Shown piece by piece: positions 8,254 to 16,347 of a DNA stretch of 64,000 nt. Position numbers and translations under genes: made by a program. The stretch comes from Succinimonas amylolytica DSM 2873 (GTDB taxonomy: Bacteria > Pseudomonadota > Gammaproteobacteria > Enterobacterales > Succinivibrionaceae). Where the stretch lies: NCBI RefSeq assembly GCF_000378405.1, contig NZ_KB899637.1:336374-400373 (forward strand), given 5' to 3'. Every line of letters begins with the position of its first letter. Positions within the stretch are counted from its first letter, which is position 1. The notes beneath the pieces are model-generated. The model was not told the origin of the DNA. It did no database searches and saw nothing but the letters and a program-made list of their open reading frames with translations.

Positions 8254-10404
8254 TCAGAAGCGCGGCCCCTGACGGTCAGTCTCCAGAGGCTCGCCGGAAG
8301 ACCGGGGCTTCTGGATATTCATTTTTTCAAAAAGCAGCCGGGAACTGTTAAGCACCACGGCCACAGTTGAGGCGTTATGGATGGTGGCGGCCAGGAGGGG
8401 ATTGATTTTCCCGAGCGCCCCCAGAAGCAGTGCTGCCGAATTTACAGCAATGGTAATGGCGAAGTTCTGACGAACCAGATACATGGTGCGCCGGCTGAGC
8501 TTCAGAACCTCCGGAAGCTTCAGCGGTTCATCCGAGGTGATGGTAATGTCAGCCGATTCCAGTGCAATGTCCGTGGATTTTCCGCCCATGGCCACGCCGA
8601 TGTCGGCATAGGCGAGAGCCGGGGCGTCATTAATTCCGTCTCCTACCATAAGCACCCGGGACCCCCGCTGTTTTCCGGCAATGAAGTTTGCCTTGTCCTG
8701 CGGCAGCATGTTTGACTGGTATCCGTCCAGATCCAGCTGTCTTGTTACGGCCTCGGCATTCTGCTTTGAGTCTCCGGTCAGCATCAGGATTTCATCAATG
8801 CCTTCACGGCGCAGTCTGTTGATGGCCCGCTTAAGATCCTTACGGATCGGGTCGGCAATCAGCACGGCCCCCATAATTCTTCCGTTTTTCGCCACGTAAA
8901 ATACGTTCCAGGCTCCTTCGGGAATTGTGAGGCCGGAGAGACCGGAGATCCGGTTCTCGTCCATGAAGGTTCTGCTGCCCACCAGCACCGAGGTCTCGCC
9001 GCCGGGCAGGGACAGTGAGGCCCGGATGCCGCGTCCTACCACCGCCTCGGTGCGGGCGTTCTTAGGAATGGTGATATTCCTTTTTTCTGCATAGGACAGG
9101 ATTGATTCTGAAAGAGGATGGGATGAATTTCTCTCCGCCGCAGCCGAAAGCATCACGAGCTCCTCCTCGTCGGCGTCCGGAGCGGTGATGATTCCCGTGA
9201 CCACCGGGTGTCCGGCGGTAATGGTGCCGGTTTTGTCCAGAATGACGGTGTCCACATCAGAAAGATGCTCGATGAAATTTCCCCCCTTGACCAGCACGCC
9301 GATCTGAGCTGATCTGCTGATGGCGGCTGAAATGGCAGTGGCTGTGGATAGTCTGAGGCCGCAGGAGTAGTCAATAAAGAACATATTCAGCACCCGCTGC
9401 ACATCCTTGGTGGTCACATAGACCAGACCGGCGGCGATAAACGAAATGGGTACCAGCATGCTGGCCAGACGATCGGCAAAGTTCTGCACCGGAGCGCGCC
9501 GGTTCTGGGCGTTCTCCACCATGTGCACTATTCTTGAGAGGTTGGTGTCGTCTCCGACCCGGTGAGCTTCAATCACGAGCTGTCCGCTTTGAACCACGGT
9601 TCCGGCAAAGACCGTATCTCCGGGAACCTTGTAAACCGGGACAAATTCTCCGGTGAGAGAGGACTGATCCACTGAAGCGCTGCCGGAGATGACCACCCCG
9701 TCAACGCTGATCTTTTCGCCCAGGTAGACAGCCACCTGATCCCCGGCCTTCACGTCGTCAATGCGAACCTTTGCTACCGTGCCGTTGACAATCTTCCAGA
9801 TGAATTTTTCCTTGAGTCCCAGAAGGTGCGATATGTGCTTCCGGGCCTTTTCGGCAGCCGACAGGGAGAGCATTTCGGCAAAATTTGAAAGAACCAGGAG
9901 CGACAGACTCGATTCGGGTTTTCCGGCCAGAATAGACGCGATGACGGCAGTGGCAGTCAGGGTGTCGGCATTCGGAGAATGCTCGCGAATCAGTCCGGAC
10001 GCCCCGTTTCTGATGATTTCCTTCGAAATCAGGATTACAAAGGCGCTTCTTATGAGTGATATCTTTCCGAACAGTACCGGAAAGGATCTTTTAACCGCCT
10101 CCAGGAGCGCAAAGCCCCCGAGTGATATCAGCGCATTGATTTTGCAGATCCGGGCTTCGGCCTCCGGATCGCTTTCCGGCTCCCGGGACGGCCTGCGTGA
10201 TACGGATCGGCTTTCCCGGCCCAGGAGGGCGGGCAGAAGCTTCAGTACTTCAGGATCCCGGAAATAGATGCTGAAGGAGCCGTTATCCCCGGCAAAGGCG
10301 CTTTCCACTCCCGGAAGGGCTCGCGTCCGGGCTTCGATGAGATAGCGTCTGTTTTTTTCAATGCCGTCCGGAAGCTGCAGGACTGAATGATAAAGCTTTG
10401 GCAT
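8254..10404 (-). CDS. Heavy-metal-translocating P1B-type ATPase
   Basis: A 716-aa ATPase with the TGE actuator motif (251-253), phosphorylation site D390-KTGT, HPLSES nucleotide-binding His motif, and GDGINDAPALAYAD hinge. The N-terminal 60 residues form a degenerate HMA-like domain without the CxxC pair. The membrane metal site normally reads CPC, CPH or SPC, but here it is YSCGLRLSTA (S347-C348-G349), with no proline and a single Cys. I therefore cannot name the transported metal. The upstream gene overlaps its start by 47 bp, and a small membrane protein follows, giving a four-gene operon. Family assignment is firm. Confidence 0.93.
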   Translation of the reverse strand: MPKLYHSVLQLPDGIEKNRRYLIEARTRALPGVESAFAGDNGSFSIYFRDPEVLKLLPALLGRESRSVSRRPSREPESDPEAEARICKINALISLGGFALLEAVKRSFPVLFGKISLIRSAFVILISKEIIRNGASGLIREHSPNADTLTATAVIASILAGKPESSLSLLVLSNFAEMLSLSAAEKARKHISHLLGLKEKFIWKIVNGTVAKVRIDDVKAGDQVAVYLGEKISVDGVVISGSASVDQSSLTGEFVPVYKVPGDTVFAGTVVQSGQLVIEAHRVGDDTNLSRIVHMVENAQNRRAPVQNFADRLASMLVPISFIAAGLVYVTTKDVQRVLNMFFIDYSCGLRLSTATAISAAISRSAQIGVLVKGGNFIEHLSDVDTVILDKTGTITAGHPVVTGIITAPDADEEELVMLSAAAERNSSHPLSESILSYAEKRNITIPKNARTEAVVGRGIRASLSLPGGETSVLVGSRTFMDENRISGLSGLTIPEGAWNVFYVAKNGRIMGAVLIADPIRKDLKRAINRLRREGIDEILMLTGDSKQNAEAVTRQLDLDGYQSNMLPQDKANFIAGKQRGSRVLMVGDGINDAPALAYADIGVAMGGKSTDIALESADITITSDEPLKLPEVLKLSRRTMYLVRQNFAITIAVNSAALLLGALGKINPLLAATIHNASTVAVVLNSSRLLFEKMNIQKPRSSGEPLETDRQGPRF

Positions 10405-11068
10405 TTTTACCTCTGATCTTAAGGAAACACAATCCCCACCATACCATCTGCGGACCGCTGGGCATCTGCTTCATCGTTACCATTTTGTAGATGCCGCGGG
10501 ATATCAGGACTACTCCCAGGAGAGACGGGAGATCGAAAAACCCCTTTGTATGATCGCTGATGCGGCTGCTCAGCAGGGCAAGGCTTTCCAGGAAATGATC
10601 CCGGAAGCTGGTGCCGCAGAGCGCCGGAACGGCCCGGGAAGCAGGGCCGGCCGTACCTGAAGGACTGGCGCTATGGACGCCGCCGGATAGAATCTCGCCT
10701 ATCAGATCCCCGGCCGAGGTCGGGGACTGGCTGGCAGTGAGAAGATTGGCATTCAGTTCGTCGAATACCCGGCAGATATTCACCCGATCCTCGGCGTAGG
10801 TGATGAGAAGCGATCCGGTGACCGGATTGCTCTCGGCTCTGAAAACTCCCGGGACCGTCCGGAACTTGCCCGCGAGCTCCGCGGCGAATTCCGGATCCTT
10901 AAGAACCTCCGAGCGGTAGCGGATACGGCCGGGAATGCGGTGCACCTGTTCAAAAAGAGGAACTGACCCGGTCCGGCCCGGCGCAGGATTACCGCCAAGT
11001 CTCCGGAGAACAAATCCCAAAACGGGCTTTGCAAGAGCCATCCCGAGGCACATAAGAAGCTGATTCAT
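10358..11068 (-). CDS. HMA2-like domain protein, 236 aa
   Basis: The N-terminus is hydrophobic (LLMCLGMALAKPVLGFVL). Residues about 38-110 form a ferredoxin-like HMA-type domain (HRIPGRIRYRSEVL, then ITYAEDRVNI) without the canonical metal-binding CxxC. The C-terminal half contains a second hydrophobic segment (LPSLLGVVLISRGIYKMV). The protein resembles the HMA_2 family (PF19991) that accompanies atypical metal P-type ATPases. Its ATG overlaps the stop of the upstream HMA-like gene (ATGA), and its own end overlaps the ATPase start by 47 bp, so the three are tightly coupled. Role as chaperone or regulator of the pump is inference. Confidence 0.82.
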   Translation of the reverse strand: MNQLLMCLGMALAKPVLGFVLRRLGGNPAPGRTGSVPLFEQVHRIPGRIRYRSEVLKDPEFAAELAGKFRTVPGVFRAESNPVTGSLLITYAEDRVNICRVFDELNANLLTASQSPTSAGDLIGEILSGGVHSASPSGTAGPASRAVPALCGTSFRDHFLESLALLSSRISDHTKGFFDLPSLLGVVLISRGIYKMVTMKQMPSGPQMVWWGLCFLKIRGKNAKALSFSPAASGRH

Positions 11069-11445
11069 CTGGACTCCTTTAAATAGCCGGATTTAAGTTC
11101 TTCTTCAATTTTTTTAAGATACGGGTTCTGTGCAACCTGTTCCGGATCATAGCTGATCAGAACAGACCCGGTTCTTTGATTAACGGCAAAACCGGTGATT
11201 TCCGGAAAGCCGGAAAAGGCGCTTTCCAGAAGGGCGGCGTTTTCCGGATTGTTAACGACAAGCCGGCTGTAGCAGCGAATTCTTCCGGGAAGGAAGCTGC
11301 TTACCCGTACCGATTTCAGAAAAGCCTTCCAGGGATCCGAAAATTTCTCGAAAAAACCGAACATAAAACTCTCCGAGTTAAACAGTTCAGACAGCCTGAA
11401 TTTCAGTAAGCGCTTTATGCCTGAGGAGGATTTTTTGACAGGCAT
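11065..11445 (-). CDS. HMA2-like domain protein, first gene of the metal ATPase operon
   Basis: A protein of about 126 aa whose C-terminal two thirds form another HMA-type fold (LPGRIRCYSRLVVNNPE, then GSVLISYDPEQV). As in its neighbour, no CxxC metal site is present. I chose ATG 11443-11445 because GGGGA lies 7 bp upstream; a GTG seven codons earlier (11466) is possible but has no comparable site. The gene overlaps the next HMA2-like gene by ATGA. It stands directly downstream of the TAACAGG repeat array, so it likely leads the operon. Confidence 0.78.
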   Translation of the reverse strand: MPVKKSSSGIKRLLKFRLSELFNSESFMFGFFEKFSDPWKAFLKSVRVSSFLPGRIRCYSRLVVNNPENAALLESAFSGFPEITGFAVNQRTGSVLISYDPEQVAQNPYLKKIEEELKSGYLKESR

Positions 11446-11502
11446 TAGCTGTCCCCGTCTTATCACTTTTCAGATAAGCATGACAGGCTAATCTTTGCCG
11501 CT

Positions 11503-11599
11503 TAACAGGCTGTTTATGTGTTATTGCTAACAGGTGTTATCCTGATCTAACAGGTTGTTTGTACATTCCTGCTAACAGGTGTTACCCGTTTCTAACAGG
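11503..11599. promoter_or_regulatory. Five TAACAGG direct repeats with 25/20-bp alternating spacing
   Basis: TAACAGG starts at 11503, 11528, 11548, 11573 and 11593. The second and fourth copies extend to TAACAGGTGTTA, an almost perfect 12-bp palindrome. The others continue as TAACAGGCTGTT or TAACAGGTTG. The array sits 60-160 bp upstream of the metal ATPase operon and probably binds a regulator cooperatively. A related set precedes the TonB-receptor remnant at 52234. Confidence 0.75.
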
Positions 11600-12196
11600 T
11601 TGCATTATAGCCGATAACCTGCAAAATGAAATATGGCAGCAAAAATATGTGACTTATATGTCAAAATTGCCGTGATTTCCATCCCGGTAACCGCCAGGGG
11701 CCGCCGGTGCTGTCTCCCCTGTGGATTATCCCGCACCGGCGTTTTCTTTCTCAGAGGCTATTCTTATTCAGCCTTTCATTCATTCTTTATTCCCTCCCTC
11801 ATTCTTCTCTCATTCATTCCTGCTGTTCTGACTTTTTCTTTCGCGGCGCGGCCCTGATAGTTTCTGGGGCTCCAGAATGTTTCCGGCCAAGGAGGGAATC
11901 CTGTTAAGGCTTTTTTTACGGTCTCCCGCCAGATTGTCATTACAATTATCCCGTATCTGACGAGGCGTGCCGTTTTCTGAGAAGAAGCTCCAGGAGCTTT
12001 TGGGGGGAGACGGAGGCCGCCTCCGCGTTTTTTGCTGAATGAACGGGAAAGCAGTGCTTTCTCTTCTGCGCCTTCGGGCGCGCTGGTCTGTTTCCTCCGG
12101 GAAACAGTTTTATGCTCGTATGAGCGCTGGCTGCCGGTAATCATGGCAGCAAAAACGCGGGGGAGTAATCCTTCGCTCATTTTGAGGTAACTTAAT
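11600..12196. other. Intergenic region upstream of the CobS-like ATPase
   Basis: I see no convincing gene. Short open frames on both strands lack ribosome sites and consist of low-complexity Ser/Arg/Phe-rich sequence. A pyrimidine-rich stretch with repeated CATTC words occupies 11780-11830. The promoter for the rightward ATPase gene must lie here, but I cannot place it. Confidence 0.45.
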
Positions 12197-13234
12197 ATGT
12201 GCAAAGAAACACACCTAGACAGCAGTAATCAGGGCGATGCCCTTCCCACCAGGAATGTTTCCTTCCGGTTCGGCGATCTTTTTCCCGGATTTGAGGGGGA
12301 CTCCAGGACGATTTCGGTGCCGTGCTATCAGGATGCCGTGAGCATGCCTGCGGTGGCCCGTCTTATTCCGAAGCGTGAGGAAGGTTACGTATTTCAGGAG
12401 GATCTTCTGGAAGGCGTTCTTGATTATCTGAGCGCCCCCATGAACGATGCGCTGTACATTTTCGGACCGTCCGGGTCCGGAAAAACCAGTACGGTGCATC
12501 AGGTGGCGGCGCTGGCAGGCTGGCCGGTGGTGGAAATGACTCTGAACGGGAGGTTTGAAATGACCGATCTTACAGGGCACAACACCATTATCCGGGGCGA
12601 GGTGAACTTCGTGTACGGTCCTCTGGTCAGGGCTCTTAAGTACGGCTACATTCTTCTTCTGAATGAGATCGATCTGGCTGATCCGGCTGAGCTGGCCGGC
12701 CTGAACGATGTGCTTGAGGGACGGCCTTTGACCATTGTGCAGAACAATGGAGAAGTGATTACTCCGCATGCAAATTTTCGGATGATAGTAACCGCCAACA
12801 CCGCAGGTTCGGGTTCAGAGGAATCCTATGCGGGAACCCGGCTTCTGAATCCGGCCTTTCTGGATCGTTTCCGGTTCCTGGAGAGCAGCTACATGCCCCA
12901 GGAACGCGAGGAGCGGCTCCTCAGGGAGCAGTATCCGGAGCTCGGGGCCGGTATTGCCGGGGCCATGGTGCGTACTGCCGCCGAAATAAGAAGATCGCAT
13001 ACCTGTCAGGAGGGAACCACCGTTTACATGACCATTCCGATGACCACCCGGGCTCTTCTGCGGTGGGCTCATCTGTGTCAGGACGGGGAAGGCTCTCCGG
13101 AAAGGATCCGTCAGGCGCTGGACAGCTCTTTCGGATTCCGGATAACCAGAGAGGAACGGGTGTACCTGCACCGGATCTTCGAGGATATCCTGGGAAATGC
13201 GACGGCAGAAGAGGCGCAGGGCCGCGATAAATAA
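12197..13234 (+). CDS. CobS/MoxR-like AAA+ ATPase
   Basis: A 345-aa AAA+ protein with Walker A GPSGSGKTS at residues 90-98, Walker B-like LLLNEID at 153-159, a sensor-1-like IVTANTAG, and arginine-finger context LLNPAFLDRFR. The NEID variant is typical of the CobS/NorQ/CbbQ branch of MoxR-type ATPases, which remodel partner proteins together with VWA-domain proteins or cobaltochelatase subunits. No such partner lies next to it, so its client is unknown. GAGGT about 8 bp upstream supports the ATG. It ends at a rho-independent terminator and appears monocistronic. Confidence 0.85.
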   Translation: MCKETHLDSSNQGDALPTRNVSFRFGDLFPGFEGDSRTISVPCYQDAVSMPAVARLIPKREEGYVFQEDLLEGVLDYLSAPMNDALYIFGPSGSGKTSTVHQVAALAGWPVVEMTLNGRFEMTDLTGHNTIIRGEVNFVYGPLVRALKYGYILLLNEIDLADPAELAGLNDVLEGRPLTIVQNNGEVITPHANFRMIVTANTAGSGSEESYAGTRLLNPAFLDRFRFLESSYMPQEREERLLREQYPELGAGIAGAMVRTAAEIRRSHTCQEGTTVYMTIPMTTRALLRWAHLCQDGEGSPERIRQALDSSFGFRITREERVYLHRIFEDILGNATAEEAQGRDK

Positions 13235-13285
13235 ATCTGCGCCAGGTCCTTCTCTCTCCGGACGGGGGAGGAGGATTTCTTCGAA

Positions 13286-13321
13286 GGAGTCTCGGGAATC
13301 TTTTTCCGGGACTCCTTTTTT
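13286..13321 (+). terminator. Rho-independent terminator after the CobS-like ATPase
   Basis: GGAGTCTCGGGA (13286-13297) pairs, with a bulge, with TCCGGGACTCC (13305-13315). Six T residues follow. It lies about 50 bp after the stop codon. Confidence 0.8.
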
Positions 13322-13495
13322 GTGCATGCTGCGGCTGCATTCTGGTCTCTGGTGATTCCTGCTGTGTTTTTAGCGTTTTTGCATTACAATTGCGAGGCGG
13401 CAGCGCAAAGTAACCGGAGCGGCCAGTGTGATTCGTTTTTCCGGAAAGAAAGCGTGTAAGCAACAGAAAATATGGAATAACAGCAGGGAAATCCT

Positions 13496-14599
13496 ATGGG
13501 TGGAGTTTTTTATTATTTTATTGCCCTTGTGGTGCTTGTCGGGGCGGCCTTTTTCGCTGTGCTGCTGATCTTTGATTTTCTGGGGGCTGGGCGGGCTGGC
13601 GGGTTATCGGATGTGGGGATTGTTCTGGGCGTATTGGCCGCTATATCTCTGACAGTGTATATTGCGGACAGAATCCGTATCAGAATTCATGACCGCCGGA
13701 TCCTCAGGAAAGCCGCCGAAATGGAAATGCGAGCCTATTATGAGAGTCCGGAATGGCAGCAGGGCTACCGGAGCTATCTGGCAGCTCATCCTGTTAAGAA
13801 AATTTCCAGAGGCGGTACCATCCCCCTGTTAAAGAGGTTTTTTAAGTTCTCCGGCATGAATTTCCGGGCTGCCGGCTGTTTAACACTCATAGCCGCAGTA
13901 TATTATTTTCTGGTGGGAAGTGACGGTTTTTCTGCAGTAAGCTTGATCCCGCATATCCGGAACACTTTTGTGGTGGCGGTGATATTTTACGGCTTCATCT
14001 TTTTTCCGGTGATTTTCATTACCACGGTGCCCTTCAAGTCATGGCGGAAAGCGCGCCGCAGAAAAAATGCGCGCAGCCTTGACAGTCTGGAAAAGCTTTA
14101 TGAAGGGGCGGGGTATGTTTCCTCCGGGGAGGCTCTGATTGTGCTGGGAGAGCGTGAAGTGCTCCTCTGTAACCTGGAAGGCGTCATGTCAGTTCCCTGG
14201 GAAAGAATCAGAGGGGTATCCCGGGTTGTCCGGACCTATCAGACCTATCTTTTTGAACGTCCTGGCTACCCCCCGGTCTACAGCACCGGAATGGAATTCG
14301 AAACCGGGATCTGCCTTACTGTAGCTCCCGGAGATTTCGTTTCCGGGGACGATTTTCCTCAAAACTGGGTTGCACACGAGCTTGCAGATTATCTCCGCAG
14401 CCAGGTGAAATCCGGGAACACCTATGCCAAAGAGGGCTTTACCCTGCATTTTTTGTTTAACGAGTACCAGATGGTGTTTCTGGAGGCGGAAATCAGGAAA
14501 AGAATCGGCCAGTCTGAGGAGGAATCCTATGTCCGGAGAATCTATGAGGCTCCCGGGAGGAGGGATTTCGGCAATTACAATCTCTCGGATTATGTGTAG
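13496..14599 (+). CDS. Multi-spanning membrane protein of unknown function, 367 aa
   Basis: Two hydrophobic segments lie at the N-terminus (FIALVVLVGAAFFAVLLIF and VGIVLGVLAAISLTVYI). Two more lie in the middle (LTLIAAVYYFLVG, FVVAVIFYGFIFFPVIFI). The C-terminal 180 residues form a soluble domain. Its segment ALIVLGEREVLLCNLEGVMSV-like, then VPWERIRGVSRV, has the look of a PH-like beta domain as seen in bacterial membrane-tethered bPH proteins. That resemblance is inference. AGGGA precedes the ATG at good spacing. I recognise no family. Confidence 0.75.
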   Translation: MGGVFYYFIALVVLVGAAFFAVLLIFDFLGAGRAGGLSDVGIVLGVLAAISLTVYIADRIRIRIHDRRILRKAAEMEMRAYYESPEWQQGYRSYLAAHPVKKISRGGTIPLLKRFFKFSGMNFRAAGCLTLIAAVYYFLVGSDGFSAVSLIPHIRNTFVVAVIFYGFIFFPVIFITTVPFKSWRKARRRKNARSLDSLEKLYEGAGYVSSGEALIVLGEREVLLCNLEGVMSVPWERIRGVSRVVRTYQTYLFERPGYPPVYSTGMEFETGICLTVAPGDFVSGDDFPQNWVAHELADYLRSQVKSGNTYAKEGFTLHFLFNEYQMVFLEAEIRKRIGQSEEESYVRRIYEAPGRRDFGNYNLSDYV

Positions 14600-14686
14600 G
14601 AACCGGGATTAATAATCCTGGGGCGGAGCATTAAAGCCGCCGGAACTGACCGGAAACTCTTTTGAAACTAGCTTAAAGGAGGATAA

Positions 14687-15205
14687 ATGAAGATATTCGT
14701 AACGGGAATTCTGCTTCCGGCTTTTCTTTTTCCGCTGGCGGCCGCAGCCGCATGGACTGCCCATGACTATGCCGGCGGTACCCGCAGCATTTATCTTGAT
14801 GACACGGCCGGGGCGGCAGTGAGTCTGGCGGTGGTCGGCCGGGCGGGAGAGCTCTCCCCGCGGAACACGGCGGCATTCCTGGCTTCCCGCGGATCCTGCG
14901 CAGCACCGGTTTTCCGGGAGATTTCCGAAGTTCCGGGGTACCTTCTGGAATGTCCCTCCGCAGTAAGCGAGTATCTTTTTGATGACGGGGAGCGTCTGCT
15001 GCTGGCGGCTACCCGCTGTCAGGGGGTAGCGGTCTGCCCGCATCTCCAGAGCTTTGTTGCGGAATTCGGCAGAAAGGGGGCGCCGCTTCCGGAACCCGAA
15101 AAGCCGGCGTTAACTGACCTCCAGGCGCGGATGGAGGCGGCTCTCAGGGCTGAACGTGACAGAAGAGCGAAGGACAGTGCAGCCAGCTCGGGAGAAGGGA
15201 ACTAG
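14687..15205 (+). CDS. Secreted/periplasmic hypothetical protein, 172 aa
   Basis: The start is decided by a strong AAAGGAGG site. Residues 1-22 form a Sec signal peptide (MKIFVTGILLPAFLFPLAAA, then AAAW), so the protein is likely periplasmic. The mature part holds four Cys residues (GSCAAPVF, LECPSA, TRCQGVAVCP), possibly two disulfides. The C-terminus is charged and helical (LQARMEAALRAERDRRAK). It is 90 bp after the membrane-protein gene and co-oriented, so the two may share a message. No family recognised. Confidence 0.78.
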   Translation: MKIFVTGILLPAFLFPLAAAAAWTAHDYAGGTRSIYLDDTAGAAVSLAVVGRAGELSPRNTAAFLASRGSCAAPVFREISEVPGYLLECPSAVSEYLFDDGERLLLAATRCQGVAVCPHLQSFVAEFGRKGAPLPEPEKPALTDLQARMEAALRAERDRRAKDSAASSGEGN

Positions 15206-15227
15206 CGCCTCCTTCTCCTTTTCCCGT

Positions 15228-15249
15228 ACCGGCGTCACTGGCCGGTTTT
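15228..15249 (+). terminator. Hairpin between secreted-protein gene and Rrf2 gene
   Basis: ACCGGC (15228-15233) and GCCGGT (15241-15246) pair perfectly over a 7-nt loop, followed by four T residues. It overlaps the last codons of the convergent Rrf2 gene. The T-tract is short, so confidence is moderate. Confidence 0.5.
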
Positions 15250-15711
15250 ATCAGATGCGGCAGGATCCCCGGAAGCAGCGGAGGTACCGGTATCCGGTGC
15301 GGGATCTGGTGCAGTAAGGAGATCGCTGAGCCTTTTGCCGTAAAAGAAGTTTCTTACCAGATCGTCGAATTCCTGCCACAGAGGCAGGGTTTTGCATTTG
15401 TCCCTGCGGGGACAGACATAGTTCCTGTTGGCCAGACAGGCCACGGAGGAAAGTGCTCCCTCCATAAGCTCCACAATTTCTCCTATCGTATACTCTTCGG
15501 GCTTCCGGGCCAGCCGGTATCCGCCGCCCTTGCCGCTGACTCCGATAATGAGGCCTCCGGTGACGAGGCTTCTGACAATGATTTCCAGATACTTCTTGGA
15601 AATTTCCTGCCGTTCGGAGATATCCCGGAGCGGAATATAGCCCCCGTCGTGTTCCTGTTCGGCAAGATCAATCATAACCCGTATTGCATAGCGGCCGCGT
15701 GTTGAAATCAT
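15235..15711 (-). CDS. Rrf2-family transcriptional regulator (IscR/CymR-like)
   Basis: A 158-aa Rrf2 protein. Its N-terminal winged helix begins MISTRGRYAIRVMIDLA; the wing motif GKGGGYRLA is at residues 61-69. Three Cys residues, C92, C100 and C106 (spacing x7 and x5), resemble the Fe-S ligand set of IscR (C92, C98, C104), so an Fe-S cluster or thiol sensing is possible. The C-terminal 25 residues are a disordered Ala/Pro/Asp tail. AGGAAA precedes the ATG. The gene diverges from the metY-cysK locus, whose promoter carries an inverted repeat over its -35 box. A CymR-like role in sulfur and cysteine control is therefore inferred. IscR itself is less likely because no isc genes are nearby. Confidence 0.88.
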   Translation of the reverse strand: MISTRGRYAIRVMIDLAEQEHDGGYIPLRDISERQEISKKYLEIIVRSLVTGGLIIGVSGKGGGYRLARKPEEYTIGEIVELMEGALSSVACLANRNYVCPRRDKCKTLPLWQEFDDLVRNFFYGKRLSDLLTAPDPAPDTGTSAASGDPAASDKTGQ

Positions 15712-15821
15712 AGAATGTTTTCCTGTTCTGGCTATTTATTATTATTTTTTAGAAAAACTTTGCAGAGAATTGCTGTGATTGTACTTCTGTGAATCCTGAT
15801 TGTTTTTTCATCAGTTCCGAT

Positions 15822-15856
15822 TCCTTATTATACTTAAGGATTTACCGGATAATCAA
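15822..15856 (-). promoter_or_regulatory. Putative promoter/operator of the Rrf2 gene
   Basis: On the minus strand a perfect TATAAT (15826-15831) lies inside the inverted repeat TCCTTA/TAAGGA (15822-15827 and 15835-15840). A TTGATT candidate -35 lies at 15851-15856, with a long 19-bp spacer. The gene starts about 110 bp downstream. An inverted repeat over the -10 box suggests autoregulation. Confidence 0.5.
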
Positions 15857-16025
15857 CCCTGTTCCGGTCGTTTTCTGGGTAGCGAATCCTCCGGAAAGTC
15901 TCCGGTTCCGTAATTTTTGCAACTCCGAAATTCAAAATTATTATTCCCGGAGAACCTTTGTCTCCAAAGGATTTTCTCCATTATGAAGCACATTCTTCAA
16001 AAAAAATTTCATTGAAAATCCTTAA

Positions 16026-16060
16026 TACCTATTGACATAGTAGGTAAATGGCATTACTAT
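16026..16060 (+). promoter_or_regulatory. Sigma-70 promoter with operator-like inverted repeat, metY-cysK
   Basis: TTGACA (16032-16037) and TACTAT (16055-16060) are separated by exactly 17 bp. TACCTA (16026-16031) and TAGGTA (16041-16046) form a perfect 6-bp inverted repeat with a 9-bp spacer that contains the whole -35 box. A protein bound here would block RNA polymerase. The divergent Rrf2 regulator is the obvious candidate. Transcription would start near 16067, giving a leader of about 485 nt before metY. Confidence 0.75.
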
Positions 16061-16246
16061 AGCGTCATTCCTTCAGGAAACGTGAAGACGGCCTCTGGGA
16101 CGGCATTCCGGGTTCTGGAAACAGAGCAGGGCCTGAAGGATGATGAAGAAATGAAAATACCGGCGCTGGCTTTAAACAGCAGAAGCCGGCACGGACCGGC
16201 CATATTTTTACCGCCGGATTCATCACCTGATGACAGGGAGGACAGT

Positions 16247-16342
16247 ATGACAATTTTTGGAACTTCCGGTTCTCTATATTACAAATACGGCAATATCACT
16301 GCCTCATGTCCTTGCTTTTGTTTCTGCCGAATGTGTCATTAG
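16247..16342 (+). CDS. Cysteine-rich leader peptide of the metY-cysK attenuator, 31 aa
   Basis: ATG 16247-16249 follows AGGGAGG (16235-16241) with 5-bp spacing, the best ribosome site in this leader. The peptide begins MTIFGTSGSLYYKYG and ends SCPCFCFCRMCH. Cys occupies positions 21, 23, 25, 27 and 30: five of the last eleven codons. The first segment of the antiterminator (16348) starts five bases after its TAG. This is the arrangement of amino-acid leader peptides such as TrpL or HisL, but for cysteine. A GTG in the same frame at 16082 could extend it to 86 aa with the same end. The gene is too short for ordinary gene calling. The role is inferred from the codon run, the RNA stems and the downstream genes. 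Confidence 0.82.
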   Translation: MTIFGTSGSLYYKYGNITASCPCFCFCRMCH

Positions 16343-16347
16343 CTGGT

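Noticed and set aside
11503-11599. TAACAGG array as a plasmid iteron origin
   Set aside because: No replication initiator gene or AT-rich origin is adjacent. The array directly precedes a metal operon and similar boxes precede another gene, which fits an operator better.
11633-12204. Short frames upstream of the CobS-like ATPase
   Set aside because: Low-complexity products, overlapping on both strands, without ribosome sites.
16082-16246. GTG-started 86-aa extension of the cysteine leader peptide
   Set aside because: A weak AGGA precedes it, whereas ATG 16247 has AGGGAGG at ideal spacing. The Cys-rich end is shared, so the attenuator model does not depend on the choice.
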